In this document: positions 46,088 through 56,662 of the stretch, piece by piece | Numbering within the stretch: the stretch's first letter is position 1 | Layout: each line of letters starts with the position of its first letter | DNA from: Onchidella celtica | Lineage: Eukaryota > Mollusca > Gastropoda > Systellommatophora > Onchidiidae | NCBI GenBank assembly: GCA_963931925.1 | Contig: OZ007570.1 | Span: 70,742,046-70,806,045 of the forward strand | Direction: 5' to 3' | Length of the DNA: 64,000 bases | Notes under the pieces: generated by a model | The model's database searches: none | The model's input: only the letters and a program-made list of their open reading frames with translations | What the model was told of the DNA's origin: nothing | Translations under genes and position numbers: made by a program

Positions 46088-49000
46088 CTAAATTAGACGT
46101 GACAAAACATCAGCTTGGGAATTGTCACCGCCAGGGATAGCCCGGATAACAAACCGGTATTCCTGGAGTGCAAGACTCCACCTCGTTAATCGAGCATTTT
46201 TAGCCCTGTTAGCCTTCAAGAATAACAACGGACGATGGTCCGTTTCAATTATAAACTCGGACATGAGTAGATATCGCGAAAATGCGTTTACAGCAAAAAT
46301 GATAGCGAGGCACTCTCGCTCGATAATTGCATAGCGGCATTCCCTATCTAGTAACTTGCGGCTGGCGTATAGACATGGCCGCAAGGTATCGTCTCGTTCC
46401 TGTAATAACACAGCTCCTAATCCCTTGTCCGACGCATCAGTGCGGACAATAAATATTTGGTTTATATCTGGAAGTATGAGAATGGGGGAAGTGGAAAACA
46501 ATCGTTGAACGGTACGAAGTGTATCAGCACATTCGGTTGTCCATTTCACTTTATTAGGAACATTCTTTCTTGTGAGGTCCGACAACGGAGCTGTAAGCGA
46601 AGAAAAATTTGGAATGAACTTCCTATAATAGTTAAGAAAGCCCAATAAACTACGAACTTCTTTCTTAGTTCGAGGGGCTTGGAGATTTAAGATGGTAGTT
46701 ATCTTCTTGTCACCAGGGGTCTGAACGCCGTGGGCAATTGTATGGCCCAGAAAATTAATTTCATTATACCCTAAAAACACTTTACTGGGTTTCGCCGTAA
46801 GGCCAGCTCGACGAAGAGCAATAAAAACTTGTCGTAGGGCTACGAGGTGGCCCGACCAATTGGTTTCATAAATACAAATGTCGTCAAAATACGACAATAC
46901 GGAATTCATATTCTGGAGCAATATTGTCATCATACGTGCGAAAGTGGCAGGGGCTGTAACTAATCCGAAAGGCATATAGCGCCACTGCATAAGACCCAAC
47001 GGGGTCTGAAAAGCGGTATATTGCTTGCTATTCTCATCAAGCGGAATTTGCCAATAGCCTTTGGAAAGATCAATTTTAGAAAAAATCGTTGCCCTCGCTA
47101 ACCGCGCAAAAAGATTCTCCTGGTTGGGAATCGGTTCAGCGTCATATATCGTAACCTCATTAAGTTTACGATAGTCAATACAAAAACGCACTGTATCATC
47201 TTTTTTTTTCACTAAGACGATGGGTGAGTTATATGGGCTCGTCGATCGCTCTATCACTCCCAGGTGAAACATGTTACGTACCTCGGTTATTATAGTCTCC
47301 TGTGCGTGCAACGGACGCGGGTATGGTTTAACAAAGACGGGTATATCCGTCTTTAATCTTATAACATGCTGTACCAATGAAGTATTACCTGGTAGATCAG
47401 TAAAGACCGTAGTAAACTCGTTAAGTAAATCTCTTATATCTTGTCTTTGCGATTCAGACAGATCTGGATTTATATTTACATCCGACGTATTTTCAGAAGA
47501 TTGCAGTGCGGGGATTGAATGCTCTATCTTAATAGGATCATCATCGTCAACTGAAACTAAGGCCGCATTGGCCTGAGCAATCACATTTCGGCGATTATTC
47601 TGACGATTATCATCGTCGGACAGGTACTGCTTTAACATATTTATATGGAAGACTTTGTCCTGTCCCCGAATCTTGATAAGATAATTTACTCGAGAAAGTC
47701 TCTTTAGGACTTTAAAAGGTCCCTTCCATGTAAGAAGGAGTTTATTTTTCGTCTCCGGAAGGAGAACAAGAGTTTGGTCTCCGACGGCCAAGGTTCGCAA
47801 TCGGCTACCTTGATCACGATATAGTTTATAAAGACTCGCATGCGCCGCAGAAGATTTTTGTGCGAGCTGACATGCATTAAGAATTCGATGGCGCAAGTCT
47901 ACAACATATTGATATGCAGACCGCGTATCGTTATCGTCGGTGTCTGATCCGGCGAATAAATCACGGAGTATGGCCATTGGACCACGCGGCTTGCGACCAT
48001 ACAATAATTCGAAGGGGGAAAAACCCGTCGATGCGTTCGGTAGTTCTCGGTATGCAAAGAGAATAGCGGGGAGTTGTCGATCCCAATCACTCGGCTTGTC
48101 GGCCGAAACTCGCGCAAGCATAGTTTTCATGGTAGCATTCCACCGTTCACAGCAGCCATTAGACTGTGGGTGGTATGGAGATGTCAATCTTTGTTTAATC
48201 CCTACCAATTCCAAGACTTTCTTAAAAAGCTCAGAGGTAAACTGTGGACCCCTGTCCGATAAAATTTCAACCGGAAATCCAAGACGCGAAAAAATAGTAA
48301 TAAGCGCTTCAGCCACATGATCGGCTGAAATGTCTTTTAGTGGGATGGCCTCTGGCCAACGGGTTGCGTAGGCAATGACAGAAAGTATAAAACGATGTCC
48401 CCTGTCTGACTTGTGTAGAGGCCCAACTATATCTACGGCAACGCGCTCAAATGGTCTGGAGACCATAGGCATCTCCTGCAGAGGAGCCCGCGATGCTCTC
48501 CCTTTAGGAGTACGTCTCTGACATACGTCACATGTTGATACGAACCGGTTTACATCTGCGTAAATACTGGGCCAAAAAAATTGCGATAGTATTCGAGACT
48601 TAGTTCTGGCCTTTCCTTGGTGACCCGCCAAGGAAGTGTCATGCGCGAGACGAATAATGTCGCGACGAAAAGATCTTGGTACTACAAGTTGCATAACGGC
48701 CTCTCGCTTATTCCGAAAATTACGATATAATAAGTCATCTTTAATAAGAAACTTAGAGGTATCCGGCGCTGTAGGATCAACTTTAGTAAACAAATGTTTC
48801 AATGTGGGGTCTGAATGTTGCTCATCATGGAATGCACTAGACGTTATGTTCACTTCAATAGTAGGATTACTCAATGCACTGTCTGCTCGTCGACTCGATT
48901 GTAGGCGTGTTGTCGCACAAGCAACACTTTCATCCTCAGTCCAAATTTCCAAGTTACCGATAGGAAACTTATTTACTTGAGGTACATTCCCTATGATTAA

Positions 49001-50632
49001 ATCAGCCACTGGATTAGGCAGCACACATGCGGTAACAATACCTGTGAGAAAAGGTGTATCAATATAAACTTCTGCAAGACGGAATCGCTCTACAGATCCG
49101 CCAAAAGTAATACAAGTTACATCCTTATCCAAAAATTGTGTTGGACGGACTAGTGACTGCCGAACGCCGATAGTCGTGCATCCGGAGTCACGTAGAACAG
49201 AAGCGCGAATCGCGATCACGCGGCCCTGGTAAAATGTTAATTCACCCAGTTCATGTAGGGCGGACATGACTGAAATAGCTTTTGATTGCGATGAAGATTT
49301 ATTAGCATAACCAACATCTGTATAGGGTGTAGATTGTACAGAGCAGGCATTTGCCGCTTCCATTTTCACGTTACAAAATTTTTGTATGTGGCCTACCCTA
49401 TTACACCTAAAACACATAATACGATGAGGATCGTTTCCACGATAAGGAAGACTCTGCGGTCTATCATAATCATGATTATTATCAAAATGCACTCGTCGCG
49501 GCGGTCCATGAGGCCGGTTATATTGTTGGCCTGGATAGTTGCCACGATAATATGGACGAGGCTCGTAAAAAGAATAGCTCTGGTATCCTCGACGCGGGGA
49601 TAAATTACTTCGATTCGGAAAATCCCTATGTCTAAAAAAAGGCGGCTCTGATTGAGAGCGCGGATTTGGGGCCTGACGACGAGTCGGCCTTGAACGATCG
49701 TGTCCGGTTGGCGCTCCTTTGCCCACGTTGGCATAACACGGTGCTGTAGTTGAAGGCTTTGCCAAAGGACGATTTGGGTGGGCGGACGCATAACGTTCCG
49801 CGCACGATGTGATTTCTTCAGAGGATGTCGGTGCCCTCTCTTTAAGGTGGGCAACCAAATCGGAATGACATGCCGTATAGATTTGGTCTTTTAAGACCAA
49901 ATCATAAAGTTGGAAATAATTTCCGGTAGTCACGTTCGCGAGTTCGATCCAGCGATCTAAGTAATGTTTCAGCCGATTCACATAAGTTGAGAAATTTTCA
50001 GATGGCTCAGGTTTACATGCGCGAAATCTCTGATGAAAGCCATCCTCGGTATGCTGGAATCGCTTAAGCAGTGCTGTTTTAAGCTTGTCATAGTCGTTGG
50101 CATCCTCTACTTTGAGGCTATGAAATACTTCTGGAGCCTTACCTGTTAGTAAATTAGACAGGCATGAACTGTACATCGCCTGCTGCCATCCGACGCATTT
50201 AGCGTGTAGCTCGAACCGATGCAAATATGGGTCGATCCGGTCGAGTTTTTCATTAAACGTCGGAAGCTTCGGTTTTGTAGCATATGTATTGCTGGCAACA
50301 GTGGGGGCTATAAGCGATTCTCGCTCTAACTTCTTTATTGCGAGTTCATGCTCCCTTTTTTCTCTCTCTACAGCCTCTTTTTCTCGTTCTCTTTCTCTTT
50401 CCTTTTCTCTCTCTCTTTCTTTTTCTCTTTCTCTTTCTCTTTCTTCTTTTTCTCTCTCTCTTGCTTCTTTTTCTCTTTCTCTTTCTCTTTCTTCTTTTTC
50501 TCTCTCTCTTGCTGCTACCCGATCCTCACGGTCTCGGTCCTGCTGTACTTGTCGTTCGCACCACGAGGCGCGTTCTTCTTCTGGTATACCCAGAGCCTTG
50601 GCAGAGTCAATGTATTTCAGAAACTCGGCCAT
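46088..50632 (-). CDS. Gag-Pol polyprotein, order Gag-PR-IN-RT-RNase H
   Basis: 1514 codons from ATG (50632) to TAG (46088). Residues 1-110 hold an Arg/Glu/Lys repeat likely to form a coiled coil. They are followed by a gypsy-type capsid region and, near 405-418, a zinc knuckle CFRCNRVGHIQKFC. Next come a protease-like DSG near 480; integrase with the HHCC finger (about 662-705: H...H...CDVCQ), the catalytic Asp of VAVDIVGPL (about 731), Asp of LSDRGPQF (about 792) and Glu of NGCCERW (about 827); a GPY/F-type end (TWKGPFKVLKRL); reverse transcriptase with FCIDYRKLNEV (about 1152) and SYFDDICIY (about 1249); and RNase H with RTDASDKGLGAVL (about 1402) and IETDHRPL (about 1465). Gag and Pol share one frame with no visible read-through or slippage site. 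Integrase ahead of RT is the hallmark of Gmr1. Confidence 0.95.
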   Translation of the reverse strand: MAEFLKYIDSAKALGIPEEERASWCERQVQQDRDREDRVAAREREKEEREREREKEAREREKEEREREREKEREREKEREREREKEAVEREKREHELAIKKLERESLIAPTVASNTYATKPKLPTFNEKLDRIDPYLHRFELHAKCVGWQQAMYSSCLSNLLTGKAPEVFHSLKVEDANDYDKLKTALLKRFQHTEDGFHQRFRACKPEPSENFSTYVNRLKHYLDRWIELANVTTGNYFQLYDLVLKDQIYTACHSDLVAHLKERAPTSSEEITSCAERYASAHPNRPLAKPSTTAPCYANVGKGAPTGHDRSRPTRRQAPNPRSQSEPPFFRHRDFPNRSNLSPRRGYQSYSFYEPRPYYRGNYPGQQYNRPHGPPRRVHFDNNHDYDRPQSLPYRGNDPHRIMCFRCNRVGHIQKFCNVKMEAANACSVQSTPYTDVGYANKSSSQSKAISVMSALHELGELTFYQGRVIAIRASVLRDSGCTTIGVRQSLVRPTQFLDKDVTCITFGGSVERFRLAEVYIDTPFLTGIVTACVLPNPVADLIIGNVPQVNKFPIGNLEIWTEDESVACATTRLQSSRRADSALSNPTIEVNITSSAFHDEQHSDPTLKHLFTKVDPTAPDTSKFLIKDDLLYRNFRNKREAVMQLVVPRSFRRDIIRLAHDTSLAGHQGKARTKSRILSQFFWPSIYADVNRFVSTCDVCQRRTPKGRASRAPLQEMPMVSRPFERVAVDIVGPLHKSDRGHRFILSVIAYATRWPEAIPLKDISADHVAEALITIFSRLGFPVEILSDRGPQFTSELFKKVLELVGIKQRLTSPYHPQSNGCCERWNATMKTMLARVSADKPSDWDRQLPAILFAYRELPNASTGFSPFELLYGRKPRGPMAILRDLFAGSDTDDNDTRSAYQYVVDLRHRILNACQLAQKSSAAHASLYKLYRDQGSRLRTLAVGDQTLVLLPETKNKLLLTWKGPFKVLKRLSRVNYLIKIRGQDKVFHINMLKQYLSDDDNRQNNRRNVIAQANAALVSVDDDDPIKIEHSIPALQSSENTSDVNINPDLSESQRQDIRDLLNEFTTVFTDLPGNTSLVQHVIRLKTDIPVFVKPYPRPLHAQETIITEVRNMFHLGVIERSTSPYNSPIVLVKKKDDTVRFCIDYRKLNEVTIYDAEPIPNQENLFARLARATIFSKIDLSKGYWQIPLDENSKQYTAFQTPLGLMQWRYMPFGLVTAPATFARMMTILLQNMNSVLSYFDDICIYETNWSGHLVALRQVFIALRRAGLTAKPSKVFLGYNEINFLGHTIAHGVQTPGDKKITTILNLQAPRTKKEVRSLLGFLNYYRKFIPNFSSLTAPLSDLTRKNVPNKVKWTTECADTLRTVQRLFSTSPILILPDINQIFIVRTDASDKGLGAVLLQERDDTLRPCLYASRKLLDRECRYAIIERECLAIIFAVNAFSRYLLMSEFIIETDHRPLLFLKANRAKNARLTRWSLALQEYRFVIRAIPGGDNSQADVLSRLI

Positions 50633-50759
50633 AATGTGTATTAAAATCTGTTACCCGTAAAGATTCTTATAGAATCAAAACACTGGCACGCTAGTGTGTG
50701 CACAATTAGTAAGTATTTACCTACTGTTACGGTATATCGCGGTATCAATTATAGTATCT

Positions 50760-51260
50760 GTAACAGTTACTCTCTCTCAATATTAATTCAGTGTCCTACG
50801 TTAGCACTGCTTCGCGAAAAGAACGTTCTATCTCTCTCTGTAAATTGCAGGCAGTGTCACTTCCACTGCAAAAATTTTATCTCTCTCTCTCTGAATATAA
50901 ATACTAGTAAGGCAGTGCCGTCTATCCGTTGCTCCCACTGCAATAAAATATATATGTATCGCCTTCAATGCGACAAATCAGTGTCTTGAGTGATCACTCT
51001 CAAAATTTATGTCTCTCTCAACGCGACGAATCAGTGTCCTCTGTTATCACTGTCAAAAATGTATCGCTCTCTCAATGCGACAAATCAAAAATATATCTCT
51101 CTCTCAACGCGACAAATTTGAAATATCTCTCTCTTCTTAAAACGCGCACACGCAGTGTCCTCTGTTACCACTGCAAAAATATACTCTCTATATTCGACGT
51201 GAAATTAGCACGTGACCAAAAATTTATTCTCTCTCTCTCTCTCACATATCAATACCAGAT
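50760..51260 (-). repeat. Imperfect tandem repeats in the element's leader
   Basis: In the 5' leader, units with 'ctctctcaacgcgacaaat', '(c)agtgtcctctgtta(t/c)cactg' and 'caaaaatatat' recur about six times at 45-70 bp spacing (50840, 50910, 50980, 51020, 51070, 51150). They lie between the primer-binding site and the start codon, within the transcribed leader. Confidence 0.7.
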
Positions 51261-52083
51261 TACAATTCAACGTGGTTTTAGCACGTGAAACACCTCAGGC
51301 ATATATTGTAAACATAGCAATGTTAGTATACTAGTTTAAAGTTTATAAGGAAGAAAAAAAAACATACACTAAACAGGACGCTAGACTCACAAGAAAGACG
51401 AACGATAACAGACCCTACAAGTCCTAACTTATATTACAGAAAGTTTAAGAAAAAGACAGGAGAGACATCTTCCTAAAGAAATGTGAGGAAGCAAAAGAAA
51501 CGCCACAATCTATACGAATAATGGATCCCTAATAGAACTATTCACAGTGAAGCAAATCCCCCCGAGTTATCAATAGCCACCAAGGCACTCCAATATCCTT
51601 CGTAATGGCAAAGAAGATATGCTATACTATGACCCCAACCAACCTCCCGCTCTTAAACTAAACATATAGTAAAAGGAAAAAAGCCTGGAAACACAGAGCG
51701 GAAAGTACCTCGCCCTCCTCAAGACTGACAAACAGATGATTCACTTAACTTTGTTTTGAGGAATTCAGATGGTAATGTCCTCAATCCATAGCTCGTTCCA
51801 AGCCCAAAAAAAATGTGTTTCTGTCTCAGGTAGATCTCTAAGGTGGATGGTGTCCCTCGCCAATGTCGTCGGGTCAATGGGATGATCAGCTCACCATATG
51901 AAATTGAACCAAAATGTTATATTAATACAAATTGCCTATAACCTAAAATAAAAAAGGACCTGAAATCACAATGTTATAAAAGTGCAATACTAAATAATGA
52001 ATAAAATGCAATAGATCTAAGGGTAAGTCTGTCAATAGGTTTTAGAATACTTTATCTAAATGGCATGGCGTTATTTAAGTTCT

Positions 52084-52101
52084 TTAAGGGGTCCCTCTCC
52101 A
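52084..52101 (-). other. Primer-binding site
   Basis: One base inside the right LTR the minus strand reads TGGAGAGGGACCCC. The leading TGG pairs with the CCA end of a tRNA. The tRNA cannot be named from sequence memory. Confidence 0.55.
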
Positions 52102-52102
52102 G

Positions 52103-53017
52103 TGTTACGAGTCTGGTCTGGGTGATAGTGTTACAGAGTGGGTGTTATGAATTATTGGTTTTATGACTGCATTTTAAAATCGAGAGGTATTTACTAATTA
52201 AGCTTTCGTACCATGCCACACACTAAGAACAATCTGAATAAGTTTTATCAACAGACCTGCAGGGCCACAAATTTAATTACCTTAAATATCCTAACAATTT
52301 TGTCTAGATCTCTTACATACTAAAAAGACAACATCAGCAGCATCAAATGAAAATTCAATAATATGTCACTAGAAGTCTCCTCTAGATTCCTATAAGATTA
52401 AGATCATTCTGACTCACTAACAATTTAAGTATGAATTATCTATCTCTCAGATATAGTCTGCCTACTATCTATCAAGCAATATACTCATGTCTCTGGCGAC
52501 AATGTCATCTCAGCTATTTGTGCCTACCGCTTATAATGGATCGAGCTCGTCAATACAAACTGACGTAGTTAAGTTAGATCTACTCTAGGATGGGCTGGCA
52601 ATCCCCAGCCTCATCCAGACAAATCAATTCCAATTCACAGTTGTGTATGCCAAACATTCATACTAGATCTAGTTGCAAGTTAATATACATCTTTGTCTTG
52701 CATTCTTGGGTAGCACTTCTAGAATGTGCGGCAATCCTGTCCTACTGGAAAAATTACGTTCAGCTCCTCGCTCATTGTTGAATCATCAACAGACAAACAC
52801 TTACACTTGGTCCCTGATAAGGAATCAGGGAACAGTAGACAACAGCAGTGGGTATATATCACAATCGAGCATATGGCTTCATCTCAATGCCTATAATGGA
52901 CATAGACATAAAAATAACAGTCTTCTGATTCTTCTGGCAGAATCACGCCGACGCCTGCACAGATGGAATTTTCTGTATGGAGTCCTGAACATAGGAATGG
53001 CTACGCTTATATACTGT
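52103..53017 (-). repeat. Right (5') LTR of the Gmr1-like element
   Basis: Direct copy of the left LTR from TGTTACGAGTC through CTTATATACTGT, differing at about two bases. Its right edge borders the duplicated block. Confidence 0.9.
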
Positions 53018-53529
53018 CACGGTAATTTGATCTGTCAGTCACCTGGTGCATCATTGTCTATTCAGTAGAAACAAAAATGTATTGCACGTTTTGATCACGA
53101 TGTACCCATCCACCGACTTCCCCCAGCCCACTTCTCTGTCCTTCTCCCCTTTCCAATACAGTTTATTCCCATCAATTCTGTCCAGATTATTTCCCTCAAA
53201 TGATCATAGAAACTTTCGTCCTTTGCAAGTCTATCGTGTAATGACATTCATAGGTTCTGACGACCCATCAAGACAGACAGAATTCAGCTTTCTCCAAGTG
53301 TTATGGCATCCTCCAACTATTGATTACACAACTGGTTTTGTTTGTTATAGTTCTCCCTCTGAGAATATTGTAAACTTCAGAGGCTCCAGAGTTGTACGGG
53401 ATCGATGCTAGCATAGACTGGTTAATTAAAGTTATTCTTGAACGGACATTGAAATATGTTTGATCGAGCACATTTTTTTATGGTAAATTGAGACAGAAAG
53501 TTCTCTCACACGCAACACAACTGATAGGT

Positions 53530-53714
53530 CTAAGATTTGAACAGGGAGATAACTTTTTTGTCCAGCGTTAGTTCCTGTGTTCTGGCATGGGTAATGATTT
53601 CTGTTTGTCCAGTGATCCTAGGGCGGATATCATACCGGACAATGAGGTTACCGGCATGTTCAATACATACATAATGAAAAGGTTTCCGGACCGGAATTTC
53701 CAGACGGATGGCAA
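53530..53714 (-). CDS. Terminal exon of an unrecognised gene, copy A
   Basis: Minus strand. The acceptor atatctatttcag is followed by 61 codons to TAG (53530-53532), beginning AIRLEIPVRKPFHYVCIEHA and containing NLIVRYDIRPRITGQ and ending ISLFKS. The first two exon bases complete a codon from an upstream exon. The same exon with acceptor is at 62680-62863, where the frame is broken. The parallel conservation of acceptor, frame and stop argues for real coding. The upstream exons were not found in the block, so this may be a stranded 3' end of a duplicated gene. Family not recognised. Confidence 0.5.
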
Positions 53715-54293
53715 CTGAAATAGATATTAAACTTAGTTTGCATATTGTTCATTTCCATGAAGTTGGTAAATGATTGAGCTATTATTTACTATCATAGTAT
53801 TTGACGGTGTACAGATGCTAATAAACTTTGCTCAAAATTAATTGTGTAGGTGCGTAGCAAGCTTTAAATGTTACAGGGACATAACAAAATTGAGAAGCTT
53901 TCTTCATGATTAACTCATGTTCTGAAAGAGTATTTGTATGTGGAAGGGGATTTGGGGGGGGGGGGTGGGGGGGGGGGTTTACGGGGGGGGGGTGGAAAAA
54001 TGACCCTGAAATAAAAACAAAAGTCACATGAATACGAACTCTGAAATATTTACTTCTTATGAAGTAGTCTACTGAAACATAATCGTTTGGTTTAATTGCC
54101 TTAAGCATACACAAAAGAAACTTGTTTTCATGGTGTAACATATCAAGCAACTTTAACCACAAACGTTTTGAAAATTGCTACGATGCAATATTTATACGTG
54201 TAATACCACGCGTGAATAACATTCTCTTCAAATAAATTGTCATTAACACAAAAAATAGGAAATTTCTGAAGAGAACCTATCAATCGATCTGTC

Positions 54294-54298
54294 TATAT
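54294..54298 (+). repeat. 5-bp target duplication (TATAT), left
   Basis: Matches 55523-55527. The uninterrupted site is seen in copy 1 of the block near 43605-43612 (ctgtctgtatggtaac). Confidence 0.75.
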
Positions 54299-55522
54299 TG
54301 TCGCGATGTGGGTTAGATGGGGATAATTCGACTGACACTCTTGCGAGGTCCGCTCCCACAATCGACGAACACACAAAAATTAAATACAATTATTGCTTTG
54401 ATTTTTAGCAGAACTGTAGGGCAGTTTAATTACATGTAATTAATGTAACAAATATAAATATAAATATAAATTCCATTCAAAGGCAACTGAATCTAACTAA
54501 TGGAACTAAAGCTTTCTATAAAAACTACTTATTCAATCTAACTATTTGCAGTTCATATGAGTTAAATGCCAAATAGATCCGCGCACGTGACGACGAATAT
54601 TACAATTTAAATTCTATTATTCCAACGAAACACGTTATGATATTAACATTTCCTCTATACACGCCATGGAGAATGCTCTAACATTTCCTCTATACGCGCC
54701 ATGGAGAATGCTCTGTGCAACAGTGCGTTGTCTGGCGGCAGCTCTGCAACTGTCTTCAAAAGTGGGTGGAACGTTTCACTTCCATTATTACAGGTTAGTA
54801 TTTGACTCTTACCATGCGGCTCTCACTGGGAGTGAGAGCGCTGGATGTAATCGCTGTGAGTTCATATACCAAACCAAGTACCTTAGGCTCTGGAGCTTTA
54901 AAGAATCACGCTCCTCACAATATGGACTGCTCAACTGCGTCTCTATGTCTCTCATCTGGCTGAGGACTATGGCCGTCCACTTCATAAATGGATTGTCTAC
55001 ATGTGGCAACTATTTAAGCTCTGTACGGGTTTCAATACTAAAGCTGTGTCTCGACCTTCCGTCCAGATTCATTTGATTGGTGCAGCCACTCGGGCTCAGC
55101 CTGCAGTATTAATTTATTCTCGTCACGGCCTTGCGCCAAAATCAAGGTCAATTTTACCTAGACAATAAAATTTAAAATGTGAAACATTAACTACTAAAAT
55201 CTTTAAACCCTGTGCTTTCTACTCTTATGCACGAATTTCCGAACGCCAACTAAGCGTCTCAATAAAAATACCTTTACTCGCCCCTTCTCTGTGTTAATCA
55301 AAATCACGGGGTCGAGAACTGCTCTGTCTTTCCTAGCTATACATTTATTCTGTCTCGCCCGTCCTTCTCTCCATCTATAAGAAAAAAGGTGTTTCAAAAC
55401 AAACTGTTCACGAGAACAGCTCAAGGACAAAATACGCTGGTTATAATCAACAAGATCGTAAAAATTAACTCACTGAAGTCGTGACCTAGCACGGCATTTA
55501 TAACATCACTCTGTTCTTGACA
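54299..55522 (-). mobile_element. Diverged solo LTR related to the Gmr1-like family
   Basis: 1224 bp, TGTCGCGATG ... GTTCTTGACA on the plus strand, flanked by TATAT on both sides. Its right 450 bp aligns with the LTR at 44007-45407 (for example 'aactgttcacgagaacag' and 'atcacggggtcgagaa'), while its left part is different, so it represents another subfamily. Inside, a 34-bp segment 'catttcctctatac(a/g)cgcc...' is tandemly doubled at 54649-54713. No internal region remains. Confidence 0.85.
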
Positions 55523-55890
55523 TATATGGTAACCATTCGTACTTATGTCCGTGTGTCTGTTTGTCTGTGTGAATGCCTGCAATTATTATTTACTAATTTT
55601 TAATGTAGATGTTCTATTATCTAAATACTCCCCACCCCTCTGTGACCCAATCACCATTCATCCTCCTCCCTTCCCAGAAAGGGCGATGTAATTTGGCTAT
55701 TGAACACTGGATACACCAGCCAAACAATGACACACTTGTTGACTGACATTTTGTTTCCTGTAGGTGGCGGGGGGGGGGGTGGGGCGGTTGGGTTTGAGTT
55801 TGGAGAAAGCACTTTGACACAACGAGGGACACATTGTGCTTGACCAAGCAAGACGAAATACAGAATAAAACAGAAGAAGATCCCATCAGA
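55523..55890. repeat. Duplicated block, copy 2, right part
   Basis: Continues the block after the solo LTR and matches 43612-44000, from 'tatggtaaccattcgtac' to 'gacgaaatacagaataaaac', with a G tract at 55768-55785 at the same place as in copy 1. Confidence 0.85.
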
Positions 55891-56662
55891 AGCGCCCACT
55901 ACCTATTTGTCGCGGAGGTGGGAAAGGATGGTGATATTATTGAAAAAGGCTAATGTTGCAACAGAATTTTTTTTTTTTTTAATCTGTTTCGACTAATTCG
56001 ATATAAAAGTAATACAATCTTTTTCCTCGCACATAGTTTGAGTTTGACGGGTCAGAATAATTCTTCACAGATCACCATATTGGTATGAACAGTCTCAGAC
56101 AGTATTATCTTGAACACTCAAAAATATAGTAAGGCAGAACAAAGAAATGTAACTCTTGGAGAACAAAACATCAGACTGGTGTATGCCAGCCAAAGTTTTG
56201 ACAAGCGGTACTCTACAATTAATATGCCTAGAGCCTAAGAATGTCAGCTTTACTTTTTGTTCCAAAAACACAGGAAAACGTAATCGTGTTATTTAGATTA
56301 TCCTACTTCAGTACCTAACGAAATTAATTTACAGACGTTAGGATTTTCGTCTCATGGATTAAAGGAAAGGTGAAGCAGTTAGTAGGTTTGCTGCCATCTC
56401 ATTTATATTTATAATGACAAAATGAAATTATTCATTTTAGTCATTCAGGATACTGAAAAAAGAATGCTGGTCAGTAGTACGGTCCGTGAAAACAATACAA
56501 AAAAAAAAAATTAACATTACTAAACTATTCAGAAAATAGAAAATGAATTACCTCTTCAAAACAATTTATATGGGTACATGTAAACATAATGAATGTAAGC
56601 GAGAATACATGTCGAAAAGATGTTCTCAAGATTATCTCTGATACCACTAAATTTAATATAAC
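55891..56662. other. Non-coding, probable 3' UTR of the lectin-like gene
   Basis: AT-rich sequence just downstream (minus strand) of the stop at 56663. No further exon or repeat end was found. Confidence 0.45.

Larger units (their letters stand above)
44007..53017 (-). mobile_element. Gmr1-like Ty3/gypsy retrotransposon, young
   Basis: 9.0 kb on the minus strand. Its parts are the terminal repeats at 44007-45407 and 52103-53017, a primer-binding site next to the right repeat, a 1.5 kb leader, one 1514-codon polyprotein frame, a 0.7 kb tail without coding, and a polypurine tract next to the left repeat. Pol order is protease, integrase, reverse transcriptase, RNase H, as in the Gmr1 clade and unlike typical gypsy elements. 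No envelope frame is present. The two terminal repeats differ at only about two of some 915 shared bases, so the insertion is very recent. The coding part looks whole. The terminal repeats are preserved to different lengths, so I count about one break. Confidence 0.93.
53018..54298. repeat. Duplicated block, copy 2, left part
   Basis: Matches 58713-58930 at its left end and 62270-63270 over most of its length (about 85% by eye), including the terminal exon at 53530-53714 and a poly-G tract at 53955-53995. The block continues after the solo LTR at 55523. Confidence 0.8.

Noticed and set aside
50289-50660. Ser/Leu/Phe-rich plus-strand frames
   Set aside because: They are the antisense of the Arg/Glu/Lys-rich start of Gag.
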